Shown here: piece by piece, positions 1-11,251 of the stretch
Layout of the letters: the number at the start of each line of letters is the position of its first letter
Position numbering within the stretch: the first letter of the stretch is position 1
Source: Tiliqua scincoides
Lineage: Eukaryota; Chordata; Lepidosauria; Squamata; Scincidae
Assembly (NCBI RefSeq): GCF_035046505.1
Contig: NC_089822.1
Coordinates: forward strand, 2,920,501-2,984,500
Length of the DNA: 64,000 nucleotides
Reading direction: 5' to 3'
Position numbers and translations under genes: made by a program
Notes under the pieces: generated by a model
What the model was told of the DNA's origin: nothing
The model's input: the letters and a program-made list of their open reading frames with translations, nothing else
Databases searched by the model: none

Positions 1-1145
1 GGCTCTCTCGTATCTTGAAAATATGAACAAGATTTGCACATTTTCTCTTCTGTCACTTGCAGCTAATGAGTTTCTACATGAGAACAAGTGCATATATTTC
101 TGGCCATTACCCGCTTCATGATGTCACTTTCTGCTTAATGATGTCACTTCAGGCCCTCAGCAGGCACTATGAATGCTAACTTTGGCCCTCCGTATGAAAC
201 GGGTTTGACATCCCAGGTCTAGCCTCTCCTTAAATGGAAAGAGAGAGACTGCAGAGTCTTGGACTCCAAAATGCACTCACAACTCTCACACCAAACTAAA
301 GAGAAAGAGATAGAAACACGAAGGTTGCTGTCAATTTGACTGCACACAGGACTCAGTAAAGCTCAGGGGCCAACTGTCAGGGTGCCAACAGTAAAGGTTT
401 CCAGAGATAAATACCTCCGTTTTGCTCCCCCCACCTGGAATGGCTCCAATGCTTACACACTGCGGTGAAGTTCCCTGCAAAACTTAGTGCTTTGCACCCC
501 CTCTAGCTATGTCACTGCTTTCATTACTTGTATATAATTTGGATAATTTGGACATTTCTGCATGATTATATGATTGATTTTTCCCCTTCAGAAATGGTAG
601 GGATCAACAAAATTTTTCAGTGCTGTGCATAATATATTCTCATGGCTGCAATCCCATATGATAGAAGATCAGCTTCACTGTTACTTTCTGAGTGCATTCC
701 AGTCTGATTTGGGGGCTCATGTTTTGCCTTGAAACAAGAAACTGTATCACACTTACTGAATGTGGTGCTTTTTCTCCTTCCCTCCCTTTCCCATCTCCAA
801 GTGCCATGTTTCATTCTGGACTCTTCAAGGCTTTCCTTAGGGCGGGTCTGTTGAGAAGCTGATGTCATTAAACTTGGGCAACAAATTACTGCTGTAGTTC
901 ACAGAGCAACAAGGATCTGCAGAAAGGAAGAAGGGAAAATAAAAAACACCCGCATGAAAAGGCTGCAGGGCTGTCTGTAGCTGAATTGATTCGCTAGTCT
1001 TTGACCAGGCAATCAGAACCATCTTGGGTAGAGCGGGCGGGGATGGAGGGAGGGTGGCAGGATTCAAAGAGCACAGTAAGAATGAACTCTGGAGTGACTG
1101 CTGCTTTTCTGACAGAGGACAAATCTTCTGGACACGCAGACCGAG
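1..1145. other. AQP7 5' flank, no gene recognised
   Basis: I see no exon here apart from the short untranslated or upstream part of AQP7 exon 1, whose acceptor-like sequence TTTCTGACAG ends at about 1115. Positions about 436-520 resemble the right end of the hAT family seen whole at 23959-24165 (shared CTTTGCACCCC and CTAGCTATGTCACTG text). An upstream noncoding first exon and the promoter are expected but cannot be picked out. Confidence 0.5.
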
Positions 1146-1235
1146 ATGTTGGAAAAAGTCATTCGCTGGGTGAGGATCCGGAATGAAATGGTCCGCGAGG
1201 CCCTGGCAGAGGCCCTGGCAACATTCCTCTTGATG
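1146..1235 (+). CDS. AQP7: AQP7 coding exon 1
   Basis: It encodes the cytoplasmic N-terminus and the start of helix 1 ([14 protein letters not shown] then [16 protein letters not shown]). It ends phase 0 at ATG|GTGAGA. The reading frame stays open upstream to the putative acceptor at about 1115, but Met1146 matches the start region of mammalian AQP7. Confidence 0.85.
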
Positions 1236-4200
1236 GTGAGAAGGACGTCCAACAGGGAGGGGTGCAGAGATTTGGCCTGGTGAATTGCTAGCTGGGGTGT
1301 TTGGTTTGGAGTGTTATATAAGCCAAACTTGCCTGCACTAAGGGGGACAAACTATTTTTCAAAATATCATCTAGATGGGAGACCTGAATTGATAGCAACA
1401 GGCAACAGGCCATGGTGATGATCAAACTGTGTGTGGGTGTGTGTGGGAGGAAAGACTTTATGAAATACACAGGCTTCATGCCCCAACTGCCCCTAGAGCT
1501 AAGAGGGGTAGCTCCTCCTTTGAGGCCCTGTAATTCAAGCCCTACCTACAACCCTTCCCACCCTGGTGTTTCTAATCAATTGGACCCAGAGTCAAAATTT
1601 GACCTGGGCCTATTAGACATGGATTGTCCAAAGGGCCAACCCTCTGAGTCCTCCCAAACATTTTTTTATTATTTTATTTAATATTTTACTACACCTTCTC
1701 CTTGTTGAAAACAGGGGCTGGCTATAGCAAGTACAGCAATCAGCAGAAGCTCCTTTCCTATGGATTAATTCCACCATCCAGCTAGTTTGGATTCTGAGCT
1801 GTCTGTGACAGATCAGGAGAGAGATCTTGGGGTGGTGGTGGAAAAGTCACTGAAAGGGTCGACCCAATGTGCGGCGGCAGTGAAGAAGGCCAGTTCTATG
1901 CTTGGGATCATTAGGAAGGGTATTGAGAACAAAACAGCTAATATTATAATGCTGTTGTACAAATCGATGGTAAGGCCACACCTGGAGTATTGTGTCCAGT
2001 TCTGGTTGTCGCATCTCAAAAAAGACATAGTGGAAATGGAAAAGGTGCAGAAGAGAGCAACCAAAATGATTACTGGGCTGGGGCACCTTCCTTATGAGGA
2101 AAGGCTACGGCGTTTGGGCCTCTTCAGCCTAGAAAAGAGGCGCCTGAGGGGGGCATGATTGAGACATACAAAATTATGCACGGGAAGGATAAAGTGAACA
2201 TAAGAACATAAGAACAGCCCCACTGGATCAGGCCATAGGCCCATCTAGTCCAGCTTCCTGTATCTCACAGCGGCCCACCAAATGCCCCAAGGAGCACACC
2301 AGATAACAAGAGACCTGCATCCTGGTGCCCTCCCTTGCATCTGGCATTCTGACATAACCCATTTCTAAAATCAGGAGGTTGCGCATACACATCATGGCTT
2401 GTACCCCGTAATGGATTTTTCCTCCAGAAACTTGTCCAATCCTCTTTTAAAGGCGTCCAGGCCAGTCGCCATCACCACATCCTGTGGCAAAGAGTGGATA
2501 GAGAGAGGCTCTTTATACTCTCACATAACACCAGAACCAGGGGACATCCACTAAAATTGAGTGTTGGGAGAGTTAGGACAGACAAAAGAAAATATTTATT
2601 TACTCAGCATGTGGTTGGTCTGTGGAACTCCTTGCCACAGGATGTAGTGATGGCATCTGGCCTGGATGCCTTTAAAAGAGGATTGGATAAGTTTCTGGAG
2701 GAAAAAATCCATTATGGGTTACAAGCTATGATGTGTATGTGCAACCTCCTGATTTTAGACATGGGCTATGTTAGATGCAAGGGAGGGCACCAGGATGCAG
2801 GTCTTTTGTTATCTGGTGTGCTCCCTGGGGCATTTGGTGGGCCGCTGTGAGATACAGGAAACTGGACTAGATGGGCCTATGGCCTGATCCAGTGGGGCTG
2901 TTCTTATGTTCTTAGTTTGCTCCTATCAATAAACACACAGGAGCACATGCAGTTTTTTTAAAAAGGCAACAAACTTCAATTTCATAAAACATACACAGCT
3001 TCTGAAATAGCAGAGGCTTCTATAAGTTAAGGAATGGATAACTCTACAGTTGTTCTCCTTGTGGGGAAGTGATGGTGGCTTGCCATTGGAGACAGAGCTC
3101 AGCAGCACAGAAGCTTCTCCTTCAGTAGTCAGAGAAAGAGAATGAAAAGGAGCCTGAGAATTGGAAGGAGGTGATTCAGCGGACACACCTGCAGGCACAG
3201 AGCAGAAAAAGGGGTCTCAGGCAGCTGGAAGCGCACTGAAACCTACATTCCAACAATCCTAAGTCCACTGGTCCATCTTGGCCAGTACTGCCCATTTTGA
3301 CTGGTAATGGCACCCCAAGCTGCCAGAGTTATTTTCCTGCCCTGTTTGCTATGATCCCTTAATAAGAGATGCCTAGGACTGGAACTTTCTGAATGCAACA
3401 GACACCCCCTCACCCACAGCCATGCATCATTAAGACTGTAACAAATAAGAACTGGCATCACATCTCTTCATTAGTGTGGTTTCTTCTGCTGCTACTTCTT
3501 CCTGCTTTGAAACTTGGTATACTTCATAGATCATAGACTCATAAAGTTAGAAAAGACCCGCAAGATAATTCAGTCCCACCCCTGCCAATGCAAGCTGTCC
3601 ACTGCTACAGCAACCCAGCTCATCTCATCTCATCCCAACGCTTGGAGCGGATTAAGAGGATTAATGAAACTCTTGGAGCAGATTGCAACAGTTTTAAAAC
3701 AAATGTATAAAAACTGAAAGATGGGATTCAAAAATATCCCCAACAACATAAGAGGTATATTATAGTGTTGTGTCTGCTTACTCAGAAGTAAGTCCCACTG
3801 TGTTAAATAGGATGTACTTCCAAGTACAATTACATAAGATTGTTGCTTGACTGTAACAATGGGCACAATCCTAACCAACTTTCCAGTACTGACATAGCTA
3901 GGCCAATGTGGTATGCACTACATCCTACAGTGGGAAGGCAGTCAAGGGGGCCTCTTCAAGGTAAGGGCATGTTTGTTACCTTACCTTGGGGCTGCATTGC
4001 GGCTAGGTCAGTGCTGGAAAGTTGGTTAGGATTGCGCCCAATGTCTCCCACACAGTTTTTGGGAAAGACAATGGCCTCAAACCCCCCCCCCCAACAAGAT
4101 TTTCAGTTTTCCCACTACCAAGCTTAATGCTTCTACTCAGCTCATATCTTTTGAATAGCTAGAGCAGTGGTTCCTAAACCTACCTAGGTCATGATGCCCC

Positions 4201-7200
4201 CCGCAGCCTCTTCTTACTGGCTCAGCTGGGCGCCACCATATGGCATCTTGAGATCCAAGATGATGCCATCTGAACTCATGAGATTTTGTGAGATCCAAGA
4301 TTACAGCACCCAAATCTTGTGCGATTTGGGTGCTGCCATCTTGGATCTCGTGGAATCTCACAAGATTCAAGATGGCAGCATCTGGGGGAAGCCCAACCCT
4401 CTGAGAACTCCCTAATGTGTTGCAATGCACTCTTTGGGAACCCTGGGCCTAGAGTCTAGACATATACCTAGTCTATGCCCCTAGGCAAATGTCTTAGTTT
4501 TCCTCCCGCTGACCCTGCTGCTGCTTCTTGGCTAAAGCCCTTTGAGAACCGTTTAAAAGGCAGCACTCAAACACCACTGCTGATGTTCTTGAGCACTGCT
4601 TCTTCCTACTGCCCCTCAACTACTCCCCCACATGGCCATGGAAACACCTCCATTTATATCCATCAGCTCCAAATTCCAGTGAGGAAAAGGAACTAGCTTC
4701 GGTCACTCAGTGAAGATACTGGAAAGTCCAGTCTATCCTGGACCATCCGCTCCGAGGAAGCAAGTGTGATGGTCCATGCTTGCATTTCTATATGGCCCTT
4801 CCATCTGTCATCTTTTTCCAGCTCATAGTTGCTGCCCTCCTGGTTTTCAGGAGGTCACAGGGGAAGGGGTTGTACAGGTATGTCGATAGACACTGCCCTC
4901 TTTTCTCTCGCACAGCTTTTCGGCCAGGGCTCCGTTGCCCAGGTGGTGTTGGGGCGGGGAGAGTTTGGGCAGTATTTGAGCATCAACCTGGGATTTGGAT
5001 TCGGTGTCATGCTGGGTGTCCATGCGGCCGGTGGAATCTCAGGTGAGTGAGTCAGGCGGTGGTGTATGATTTTAAACCTGGGAAGCCCAGTTCTCTGGGA
5101 AAAGGGAGCAGACTCTTCCCCCAGAGAACAGCAGTCCTGCAAGGAGGGTTGTGTGTGTGTTCAGAATCTTTAACAGAGAAGGCATAGTAAGCTAACTGAA
5201 CTACAATGCCCAGCAGTGATTTTCAGCTGGTGTGCCATAGCACATTGGTGTGTTGTGAAAGGTCCGCAGGTGAGCTGCAGGAGTTTGGAGCAGAGTGGTT
5301 GAAAATCACTGAAAAACTCTTCTGGGTTCTTCAGCTCTGTTTCTGGGGCGACTATCTGTAGTAACAAATTGTTCCTCTACCTCTGCTGGAAGAGTCTCCT
5401 GGAAGCCGGAAATGACATCAAAAGAGGCAAAGACCATAGAGGTCAGCGTGCCATGGGAATAAAATGTTGACAGTTACTGATGCCCAGGACTTCTTGGGCA
5501 TTGGTAAAAATTGGTAGCCCAATCCTATCCTGTGCTGGAATAGGCAGGCCAGGTGGCCTGCACTGTATCAGTGCAGGGTTGGAGGTGACTGCCACACCAC
5601 TTCGAGTAAGGGGACATTTCTCTCCTTACCTGAGCAATGCCCCAGCTGTCTCAATGGGGCTACTAGGATCTGCACCAGCTAAATCACTGGTGCAGATCTC
5701 AACAGCCTGGTGTAATGGTGGGAGGGGGATTAGGATCAGACCTAAGAGTCAGAGGCTGGTCCCACCCCCCTCCCAGTCCCGGTCTGTTCTTGAGTCAGCC
5801 CTTTCCCCTGCCCTCCCCTGCCCCAAAATTTCCCTGTTCCACTCTCCGCAACCCCTCAGCACAACTTTACCTTCCTCCAGCAGCACGTAGGTTGGACGCT
5901 GGCTCTGCCGACTCCTGAGTCAGCACAGACATGCCTTATGACACATTTGTGATACTCCCAGGCTGCCACAAGCGACTTGCACCGGCCCATCATCAAGTGT
6001 GGATTGCGCTCTAAGACGTTACAGTCTATTGTATTTTTTAAAAAATTGTTTTTTTTTAAATATATGAAGTTGTGCTATAGAAATATTATTATTCTAACAA
6101 CAAGCATCATTATTATTCTTTTGTCATCCTTGTTTTTGCTGCCTAAAGGTGCTCACATGAATGCCTCAGTCACTTTTGCAAACTGTGTAACGGGACATCT
6201 GCCGTGGCGCAAGCTTCCTGCATATGTCATGGGGCAATTCCTGGGATCCTTCGCGGCATCGGCAGCTGTTTTCGCAATGTATTACGGTAGGTTTCTTTGC
6301 CACCCCACCCCCTGCCCCTAGAAAAACAGCTGCTAAAAAAAGGAAAAGCTGCCCAGTTACAGAAACCCATCCTTCCAGCCGAGAGGCTGGCCTGTGGATG
6401 GCAGCTTCTTAGGCCCAGGAATGGCAGACTCATTCAGGAGGCCAACTGAGATGGCACATCCCCAGGTAAGGCGGGAAGCGATTGGCACACTGCCTCAGAC
6501 ACCTGGGATTTGGGGTCAGAAAGCAGGACCAGAGATAAGCCTGTAGTGCAGGTGAGGCTGAAGTCCAGGTCCAGAGCACTGAACGGAGACCAGAGGGGCT
6601 ACAGATGGATGCACAGGCAATGTCTGGCAGGTGGTCATTGGCTTCCAAAGCGGGCAAGTCTTGGTCACAGAACGGTGGGTGGCTCCTTTGGCAATGAGTT
6701 GCTGAAACTACAGAACCTCACATGAAGCAGTCACTCTGCCGGGCCAGTCCACTCATGCTGGCCTGGTCTGAGAAGTGACGGTGTTCTCTCTGCCATGATC
6801 TGAGGGTGGGGCATGCAGCACAGCTAAGGTCAGGGCTCCGCCTGAGCAGCACATGGGGTCAAGCACCTGAGGGCTGCTGCCAGGTTCCCTGCTTCTCTAT
6901 CCCAATGCCTTGGGACACCTGGCCCCTACCTAGCTGACAGCTGCAGCGCCACCTCCTGGCCACCGGCAGTGGGGATATTGATGCAAGCAGCAAGTCAAGC
7001 TGCCTCAATGAGTGGGGACTTAAGACCTTTTGGTTCAGGCTGGCTTTTGGCCGCTCATGTGATTAACTGGCATTTTAACTGAATGTAATTTGAATGGTTT
7101 AATTTTATGTGATTGACTGGGTGTTTTTGTACTGCTTTAATTACTCTTAGAGTTTTACTGCTTTACTATTGTTATGTGTTTTTAAATCTTGTAAGCTGCC

Positions 7201-10200
7201 TTGAGCACCCTTACTGGGAGAAAGGTGGAATAGAAATTCATTAAATGCAGACATACTTAAGTCTGCAAATGCACTATGTTCACTGCATGCCAGTCCGTAG
7301 TTCAGCTGAGAAACAGTCCTCACCTTTGGTTACACCAACACTGGCCAAGGCTATCCGCGTGATTCTCTTGGACAGTCACCTGCTGACTTCTTGTTGTTTT
7401 TCTTCCTGTTAGAGGCTCTGCAGGATTACACGGGTGGAAACCTAACAGTCACAGGACCTACCGCTACTGCTGGGATCTTTTCCACCTATCCAGCTCCATA
7501 CATGTCTCTGCTGGGTGGGTTTGTCCAAGAGGTCAGTGCATAAAGACTGACAGGCAGTTTGGTTATAAAGCCACAGAATTATAGCCTGGAAGGGTCTCAG
7601 AATGGTCAAGACCAACTTCACTGTCAAAGCAATTTCTCCCTGGTATCCGAGTCTCCCTCTTTCCACACAGCCATGAGAACTAGGAACTTGCTATATTTGC
7701 TTCCTTGCTTTCTCAGGAAGCCAGATTCTTTTATGGCAACAGGAAAGACTGGGGTAGCTGTGAACATGATCGGACATGAGGGATAAATGGTGGAAAAGTG
7801 AATGTAAGGGGGGTTGCCTGTGGCTGTTTCATTGCAAACCTTGTTGACCTGTGTCCATAGTGTCCCTGCCGTTCAGGCTACATGAATTGCTCTTAAGGGG
7901 ATTTGGAACCCTATTCCTGTCACTTTCTGCCTCCAGAAAAAGGACCAGGCTTGCTCCCTACAGGTGGCAGCTGGACAGCAGTTCAAGAACAGTGTCGTTC
8001 TTCCGGTGTCTTGCCCAGCACTCCTGGTGAGGAGAAAGTCTCCGCTGGCAAGCCAGCCTTGATCACTTCTGTTGTGCAAAGGCTCCAGTTTCCTTCCCGT
8101 GTACACAGGTGCCAGCTGCCTTCCCTGACTCAGAAAGTAGGACCTTTGCCCAGCCCTGCTGCCTTCTCATTAGCTGCAGGAAGGGAGAACTGAATCACCA
8201 GGGAAAGGGCTGCTGCCATCTTCTGGGGTTAACAGGGAGCTGCAGCAAGGCCTCTGCACGAGGGGCAGTGGGAACCAGAGCTCAGTGGTACAGCATCTCC
8301 AGCTAAGCCTCTTCTTTGGTCTGCATCCCGGGAAAACCCTTTCTTTTCCAGTCCAAGGAGTGGAAAGGAGGGGCAGTGCATGGGTGGATGGTTGGAGACG
8401 GGTGCCCCGTCAATCTGTTGCCTGAGACAGTTATCTGAGGCAACTTCATGAATGGGCCCGGATCTGATTGTTCTATCTATGTCATAAAGAGGGCAACAGG
8501 AGACTCTGGAGTGGTAACTCTTGTAGTCTGTTCGGCCAGCCCACGTCCAGTCTGAGACTAGAGTTTTATGAACAACAACTCTAGCTCACATACTGGACCT
8601 TGAAGTTCAGTATATTGGCAACCTTCAGTCTCGAAAGACTATGGTATCGCGCTCTGAAAGGTGGTTCTGGCACAGCATCTAGTGTGGCTGAAAAGGCCAA
8701 TCCGGGAGTGACAATCCCAAGTTCAGTATAACTACTGGATGATTTAAATTCATCATAAGCCACTTTGGGAACCTGTTGGGGCTGATTTTGGTGCAAACAT
8801 ATTTAATGAATAATATGTAAGTAAAGTAAATTAGTCTGCTAGCTGACCCTGAGAATTCAGGAGCTCTAGAAACAAGCACATGAGGAACCCTTGTTCCATG
8901 CTATGGAGAGGGTTCCAGGGGTTGTTTTCCCGCTGGCCCCTCCACACCTTCTCACCTGAAAAGTCTCACACAGGTGCTGATGTTCACATCCTCTCTCCTA
9001 TCCCACACAGTTCATTGCCACCAGTGTGCTTCTGATCGGCATTCTTGCTATCAATGACAAGAAGAATGCACCCGCCCTCCAGGGCACCCACGCACTGATC
9101 ACCGGGCTTCTGGTTGTGGTGATTGGCATGTCCATGGGGATGAATACAGGCTACGCCATCAATCCTTCCAGGGATCTGCCACCGAGGATCTTCACAGCCA
9201 TTGCCGGGTGGGGACTGGAGGTCTTCAGGTGAGTGCACTTCTACACTATGCCAAATCCTTCCTTTCTTGTGTGATGCTTCCTCCACTCCAAGCATGACCT
9301 GATTATCCAGAGTCATTTAATGTATTTCTATATTGCAGAGCACTGAGGATGCCAGACTGGTGTGTAACAGGAACAATAATGTTACAAAATAACCATAACA
9401 CCAAATAAAACAGTCATTAATGGTTGTTAGGGAGCTTCCTGTGACTGCTCCTGGTTTGAACCAGTGACCACCCAAAGTGAAAAAGTGCTACGGGGAGAGC
9501 AGCATTTGCAAAGCCCTTTGCTGCGACAAATAGGTATTTGAAGGTCACTGTCAGGAAGGTGGGCCTATCTGCTCAGTGGTAGAGAAAGCCCCCTCCCCGT
9601 TCTACCCCAACTGAGCATGACTAGAGCTGCAGCAACCAAAGTCCTATGTCATGGCCTTGGCCACTAATGGAAGTGCTGGTGCAACGTGATGAGGCAGGGG
9701 GGCCCACCTGGTTCCTGGGCAGAAGACATGAACTCTGCCCTCCCACCCTCAACAGGCATGTGGGACGATCTCCTTCCTGAACATTTGTGTGGTCCCTGAA
9801 GCTGGAACCCGCTTCTTTATGAACCTGCCCCTGCATCCGAGTTTCACCTCCAAAGCCCCAGTGGACCTCTGTGCCCTGCAATGTGACTGGTAGAAGCATG
9901 AACAAGGCCTTCTCCACAATGGCCGCTGCCCTGTGATGGAGCGTTGCTTCTAGAAGCATGGCTTTGCATGAAGGCATGGGGGGTTAAGCCATTTCTGCCC
10001 AACGTTGCAGATATGCAACAGGGATCAAATGTGTATACCTGTGGGCTGGGCAGAAATGGGTTAATCTCCTGTTTTTATGGATTCAGTTTGTTCTGTGGTT
10101 GCTCTGAATTTGCTTCAGTGCTGTGTATTTAATCATGATGTTAAAATGCTTTCTTATGTTTCTTTTTATTATTTCTGTTTGATGTCATCAGCCACTGTGA

Positions 10201-11083
10201 GGGCCATCCACACAAAGGCAGGATATATGTTCCAATTAATAAACATTTTAAAAGTTCACTTTAAGTAACAACAGAGTGTAGAGTCGACTTAGATAGTTGG
10301 ACCTTTCTGTCTTATGTACTATTTTATAGCAGCTGATCAATGGCAATGGATGTTAGAGTGGAAAAGATGCCCTCCTTCGAGGTTTTGGATCATCTGGTTT
10401 AGTATCTGTTCTGTCAAAGAAAAAGGTTGGATTACGCAGGCCTACAAAATTGAAGGTCAGAAAAGTTTTTCCCAAACTTTATGATGGTTAGATATGAATT
10501 TGGGGTGTCGATTCCAAAAATGGCATCCGTTTTGCCCTATCACGTCTAGTTTGGGTGATATAGTATAGCCTCATTAGTGAATGGTTCAAGCAGCTTCCTC
10601 ATGAGGAAGCCATGGTGTAGGGTTCCTCATGATGAAGCTGCTTGAACCATTCACTAATGAGGCTATACTATATCACCCAAACTAGACGTGATAGGGCAAA
10701 ACGGATGCCATTTTTGGAATCGACACCCCAAATATACCCAGGAATTGCTGCCTCGTTTAAGGAAGCCAAATGTGTGTTGGCCTGTGTTCTTAGATTAACC
10801 TTTAAGGCTGCTTCAGGCCCAGGCACCACTGCGACTGCAAAACAAGCAGTTCCCCCCTCTTCCTTCCTTTCTTCTTTTCTGACTCCTGCTATATTCCATT
10901 GACAGCAGATTTGCCTTTTCTTACAGGGCAGGGAATTGCTGGTGGTGGGTCCCAGTTGTTGCCCCAACGCTGGGCAGCCTTGTCGGAATCTTCATCTACA
11001 ATATCCTTATTGACTTCCACAATCGTCCTTTGGCAGAATGCAGTAAGATCACCCAACAAGACTTAGAGGACAGCAAGACTTAG
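1146..11083 (+). CDS. AQP7: Aquaglyceroporin, AQP7-like (six coding exons)
   Basis: A membrane channel for glycerol and water. Joined coding exons are 1146-1235, 4916-5042, 6149-6286, 7413-7531, 9011-9228 and 10927-11083. All junctions are GT-AG with matching phases and give 282 residues. The MIP-family fold is visible: the first half-helix box reads GAHMNAS (NPA replaced by NAS) and the second reads [13 protein letters not shown] (NPS). The Asp after the pore Arg is typical of glycerol-permeable members. Remembered mammalian AQP7 has NAA and NPS boxes plus the shared stretches [14 protein letters not shown] and [16 protein letters not shown]3, AQP9 and AQP10 fit less well because they keep more canonical NPA text. 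The C-terminal tail is short, ending QQDLEDSKT; human AQP7 is about 342 residues and mouse about 303. The start ATG at 1146 lies shortly after an acceptor-like site, so an untranslated upstream exon is likely. It converges on TPGS2. Confidence 0.9.
1779..2914 (+). mobile_element. CR1-type LINE 3' fragment, split by another CR1
   Basis: The 3' part of a CR1 reverse transcriptase ORF is readable in two blocks. The first (1779-2198) has [16 protein letters not shown] and KATNIIM-like text through [17 protein letters not shown]. The second (2492-2914) has [33 protein letters not shown] and the 3' end TTCTTATGTTCTTA, an octamer-like CR1 tail. The two halves join in sense where the 2199-2491 element interrupts them. 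It is 5'-truncated and lies in AQP7 intron 1. Confidence 0.85.
2199..2491 (-). mobile_element. CR1 3' end inserted into a CR1
   Basis: An antisense CR1 tail begins with AACATAAGAACATAAGAAC (two octamer units) and runs to the codons for LPQDVV. It splits the sense CR1 at DKV|DRE. A short AGTG is shared at both borders and may be the target duplication. Confidence 0.8.
3862..4039. mobile_element. Palindromic MITE, GGGC-CAATCCTA family
   Basis: Ends are GGGCACAATCCTAACC and, inverted, GGGCGCAATCCTAACC. The interior is partly palindromic (TTTCCAGT at one end and ACTGGAAAG-like text at the other). AAT flanks both sides. Related copies occur at 5519-6010, 18570-19093, 38273-38450 and 53345-53524. 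The GGGC termini and 3-bp AT-rich flanks suggest a PIF/Harbinger-like origin, with low certainty. Confidence 0.65.
4165..4446. mobile_element. hAT-type nonautonomous element
   Basis: Left terminus CAGTGGTTCCTAAACC, right terminus TTTGGGAACCCTG. Flanks AGCTAGAG and GCCTAGAG match at 7 of 8 bases, as expected for an 8-bp hAT target duplication. The interior carries internal repeats around GAGATCCAAGATG. Confidence 0.7.
4916..5042 (+). CDS. AQP7: AQP7 coding exon 2
   Basis: Acceptor CTCGCACAG and donor G|GTGAGT, phase 0 in and phase 1 out. It encodes [11 protein letters not shown] through [20 protein letters not shown], which is helix 1 to the lead-in of the first pore box. The Phe of GFGFGV corresponds to the aromatic selectivity position in AQP7. 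Confidence 0.9.
5214..5311. mobile_element. Short hAT-like element
   Basis: Inverted termini CAGTGATTTTCA and TGAAAATCACTG enclose about 100 bp with no coding capacity. Termini are hAT-like; no clear target duplication. Confidence 0.5.
5519..6010. mobile_element. Long member of the CCCAATCCTAT element family
   Basis: It starts with GCCCAATCCTATCC and ends near GGATTGCGCT, enclosing a GC-rich middle. Same termini as the palindromic MITE at 3862-4039 but with a longer interior. Boundaries on the right are approximate. Confidence 0.45.
6149..6286 (+). CDS. AQP7: AQP7 coding exon 3 (first pore box)
   Basis: Phase 1 to phase 1. It encodes [13 protein letters not shown] and the helix 3 text [13 protein letters not shown]. 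The pore triad is NAS rather than NPA or the mammalian AQP7 NAA. The acceptor CCTAAAG is preceded by a T-rich tract and the donor is G|GTAGGT. Confidence 0.9.
7185..7250 (+). repeat. LINE/SINE 3'-end-like fragment
   Basis: GTAAGCTGCCTTGAG followed by GGAGAAAGGTGGAATAGAAA resembles the conserved 3' tail of L2-type elements in reptiles (compare the inverse at 47813-47880). The surrounding sequence from 6290 to 7412 holds no other recognised feature. Confidence 0.5.
7413..7531 (+). CDS. AQP7: AQP7 coding exon 4
   Basis: Acceptor TTCCTGTTAG and donor GAG|GTCAGT. It encodes [16 protein letters not shown] and [19 protein letters not shown], the extracellular loop C region characteristic of aquaglyceroporins. 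Confidence 0.9.
8615..8718 (-). mobile_element. Tail-only insertion of the GGTTGCCAA LINE
   Basis: This is the last 104 bases of the LINE seen at 60718-61283, in reverse. It is bracketed by a perfect 12-bp duplication AAGTTCAGTATA (8603-8614 and 8719-8730), so it is a genuine, extremely 5'-truncated retroposition. It lies in AQP7 intron 4. Confidence 0.85.
9011..9228 (+). CDS. AQP7: AQP7 coding exon 5 (second pore box)
   Basis: Acceptor TCCCACACAG and donor CAG|GTGAGT. It encodes helices 4 and 5 and the second half-helix with [16 protein letters not shown], including the pore Arg and the Asp that marks glycerol channels. Confidence 0.93.
9984..10064. mobile_element. Tiny TTAA-flanked hairpin element
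   Basis: TTAAGCCATTTCTGCCCA at the left mirrors TGGGCAGAAATGGGTTAA at the right, an inverted repeat of about 18 bases around a 45-base centre. TTAA at both ends would suit a piggyBac- or Kolobok-type insertion, or may be part of the repeat. Confidence 0.55.
10498..10733. repeat. 111-bp near-perfect palindrome, 14-nt spacer
   Basis: Arm 10498-10608 is the reverse complement of 10623-10733 with one visible mismatch; the spacer is 10609-10622. It lies in AQP7 intron 5, 193 bases before exon 6. A transcript could fold into a long hairpin. No target duplication or transposase is seen, so its origin is open. Confidence 0.95.
10927..11083 (+). CDS. AQP7: AQP7 coding exon 6 and stop
   Basis: Acceptor TTTTCTTACAG. 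It encodes [18 protein letters not shown] (helix 6) and a short cytoplasmic tail ending in TAG at 11081-11083. Confidence 0.9.
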
Positions 11084-11245
11084 AGGATGCTCTGAGATCC
11101 AGCACAAAATGTGAAAGTATAATTTTTGATCAACTGGCCTCTGGCCCAGCAGCTCAAGTGCTACTTTTCACGGACTGCACTCGTTGAGTAAAAAACAGTA
11201 GCCATTTGAGCACTCAGAGAACAGTAGATATATTTGTGCACACAA

Positions 11246-11251
11246 AATAAA
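11246..11251 (+). promoter_or_regulatory. AQP7: Candidate AQP7 polyadenylation signal
   Basis: AATAAA lies 163 bases after the AQP7 stop codon in otherwise unique sequence. Position and orientation fit; no transcript evidence is available. Confidence 0.45.
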
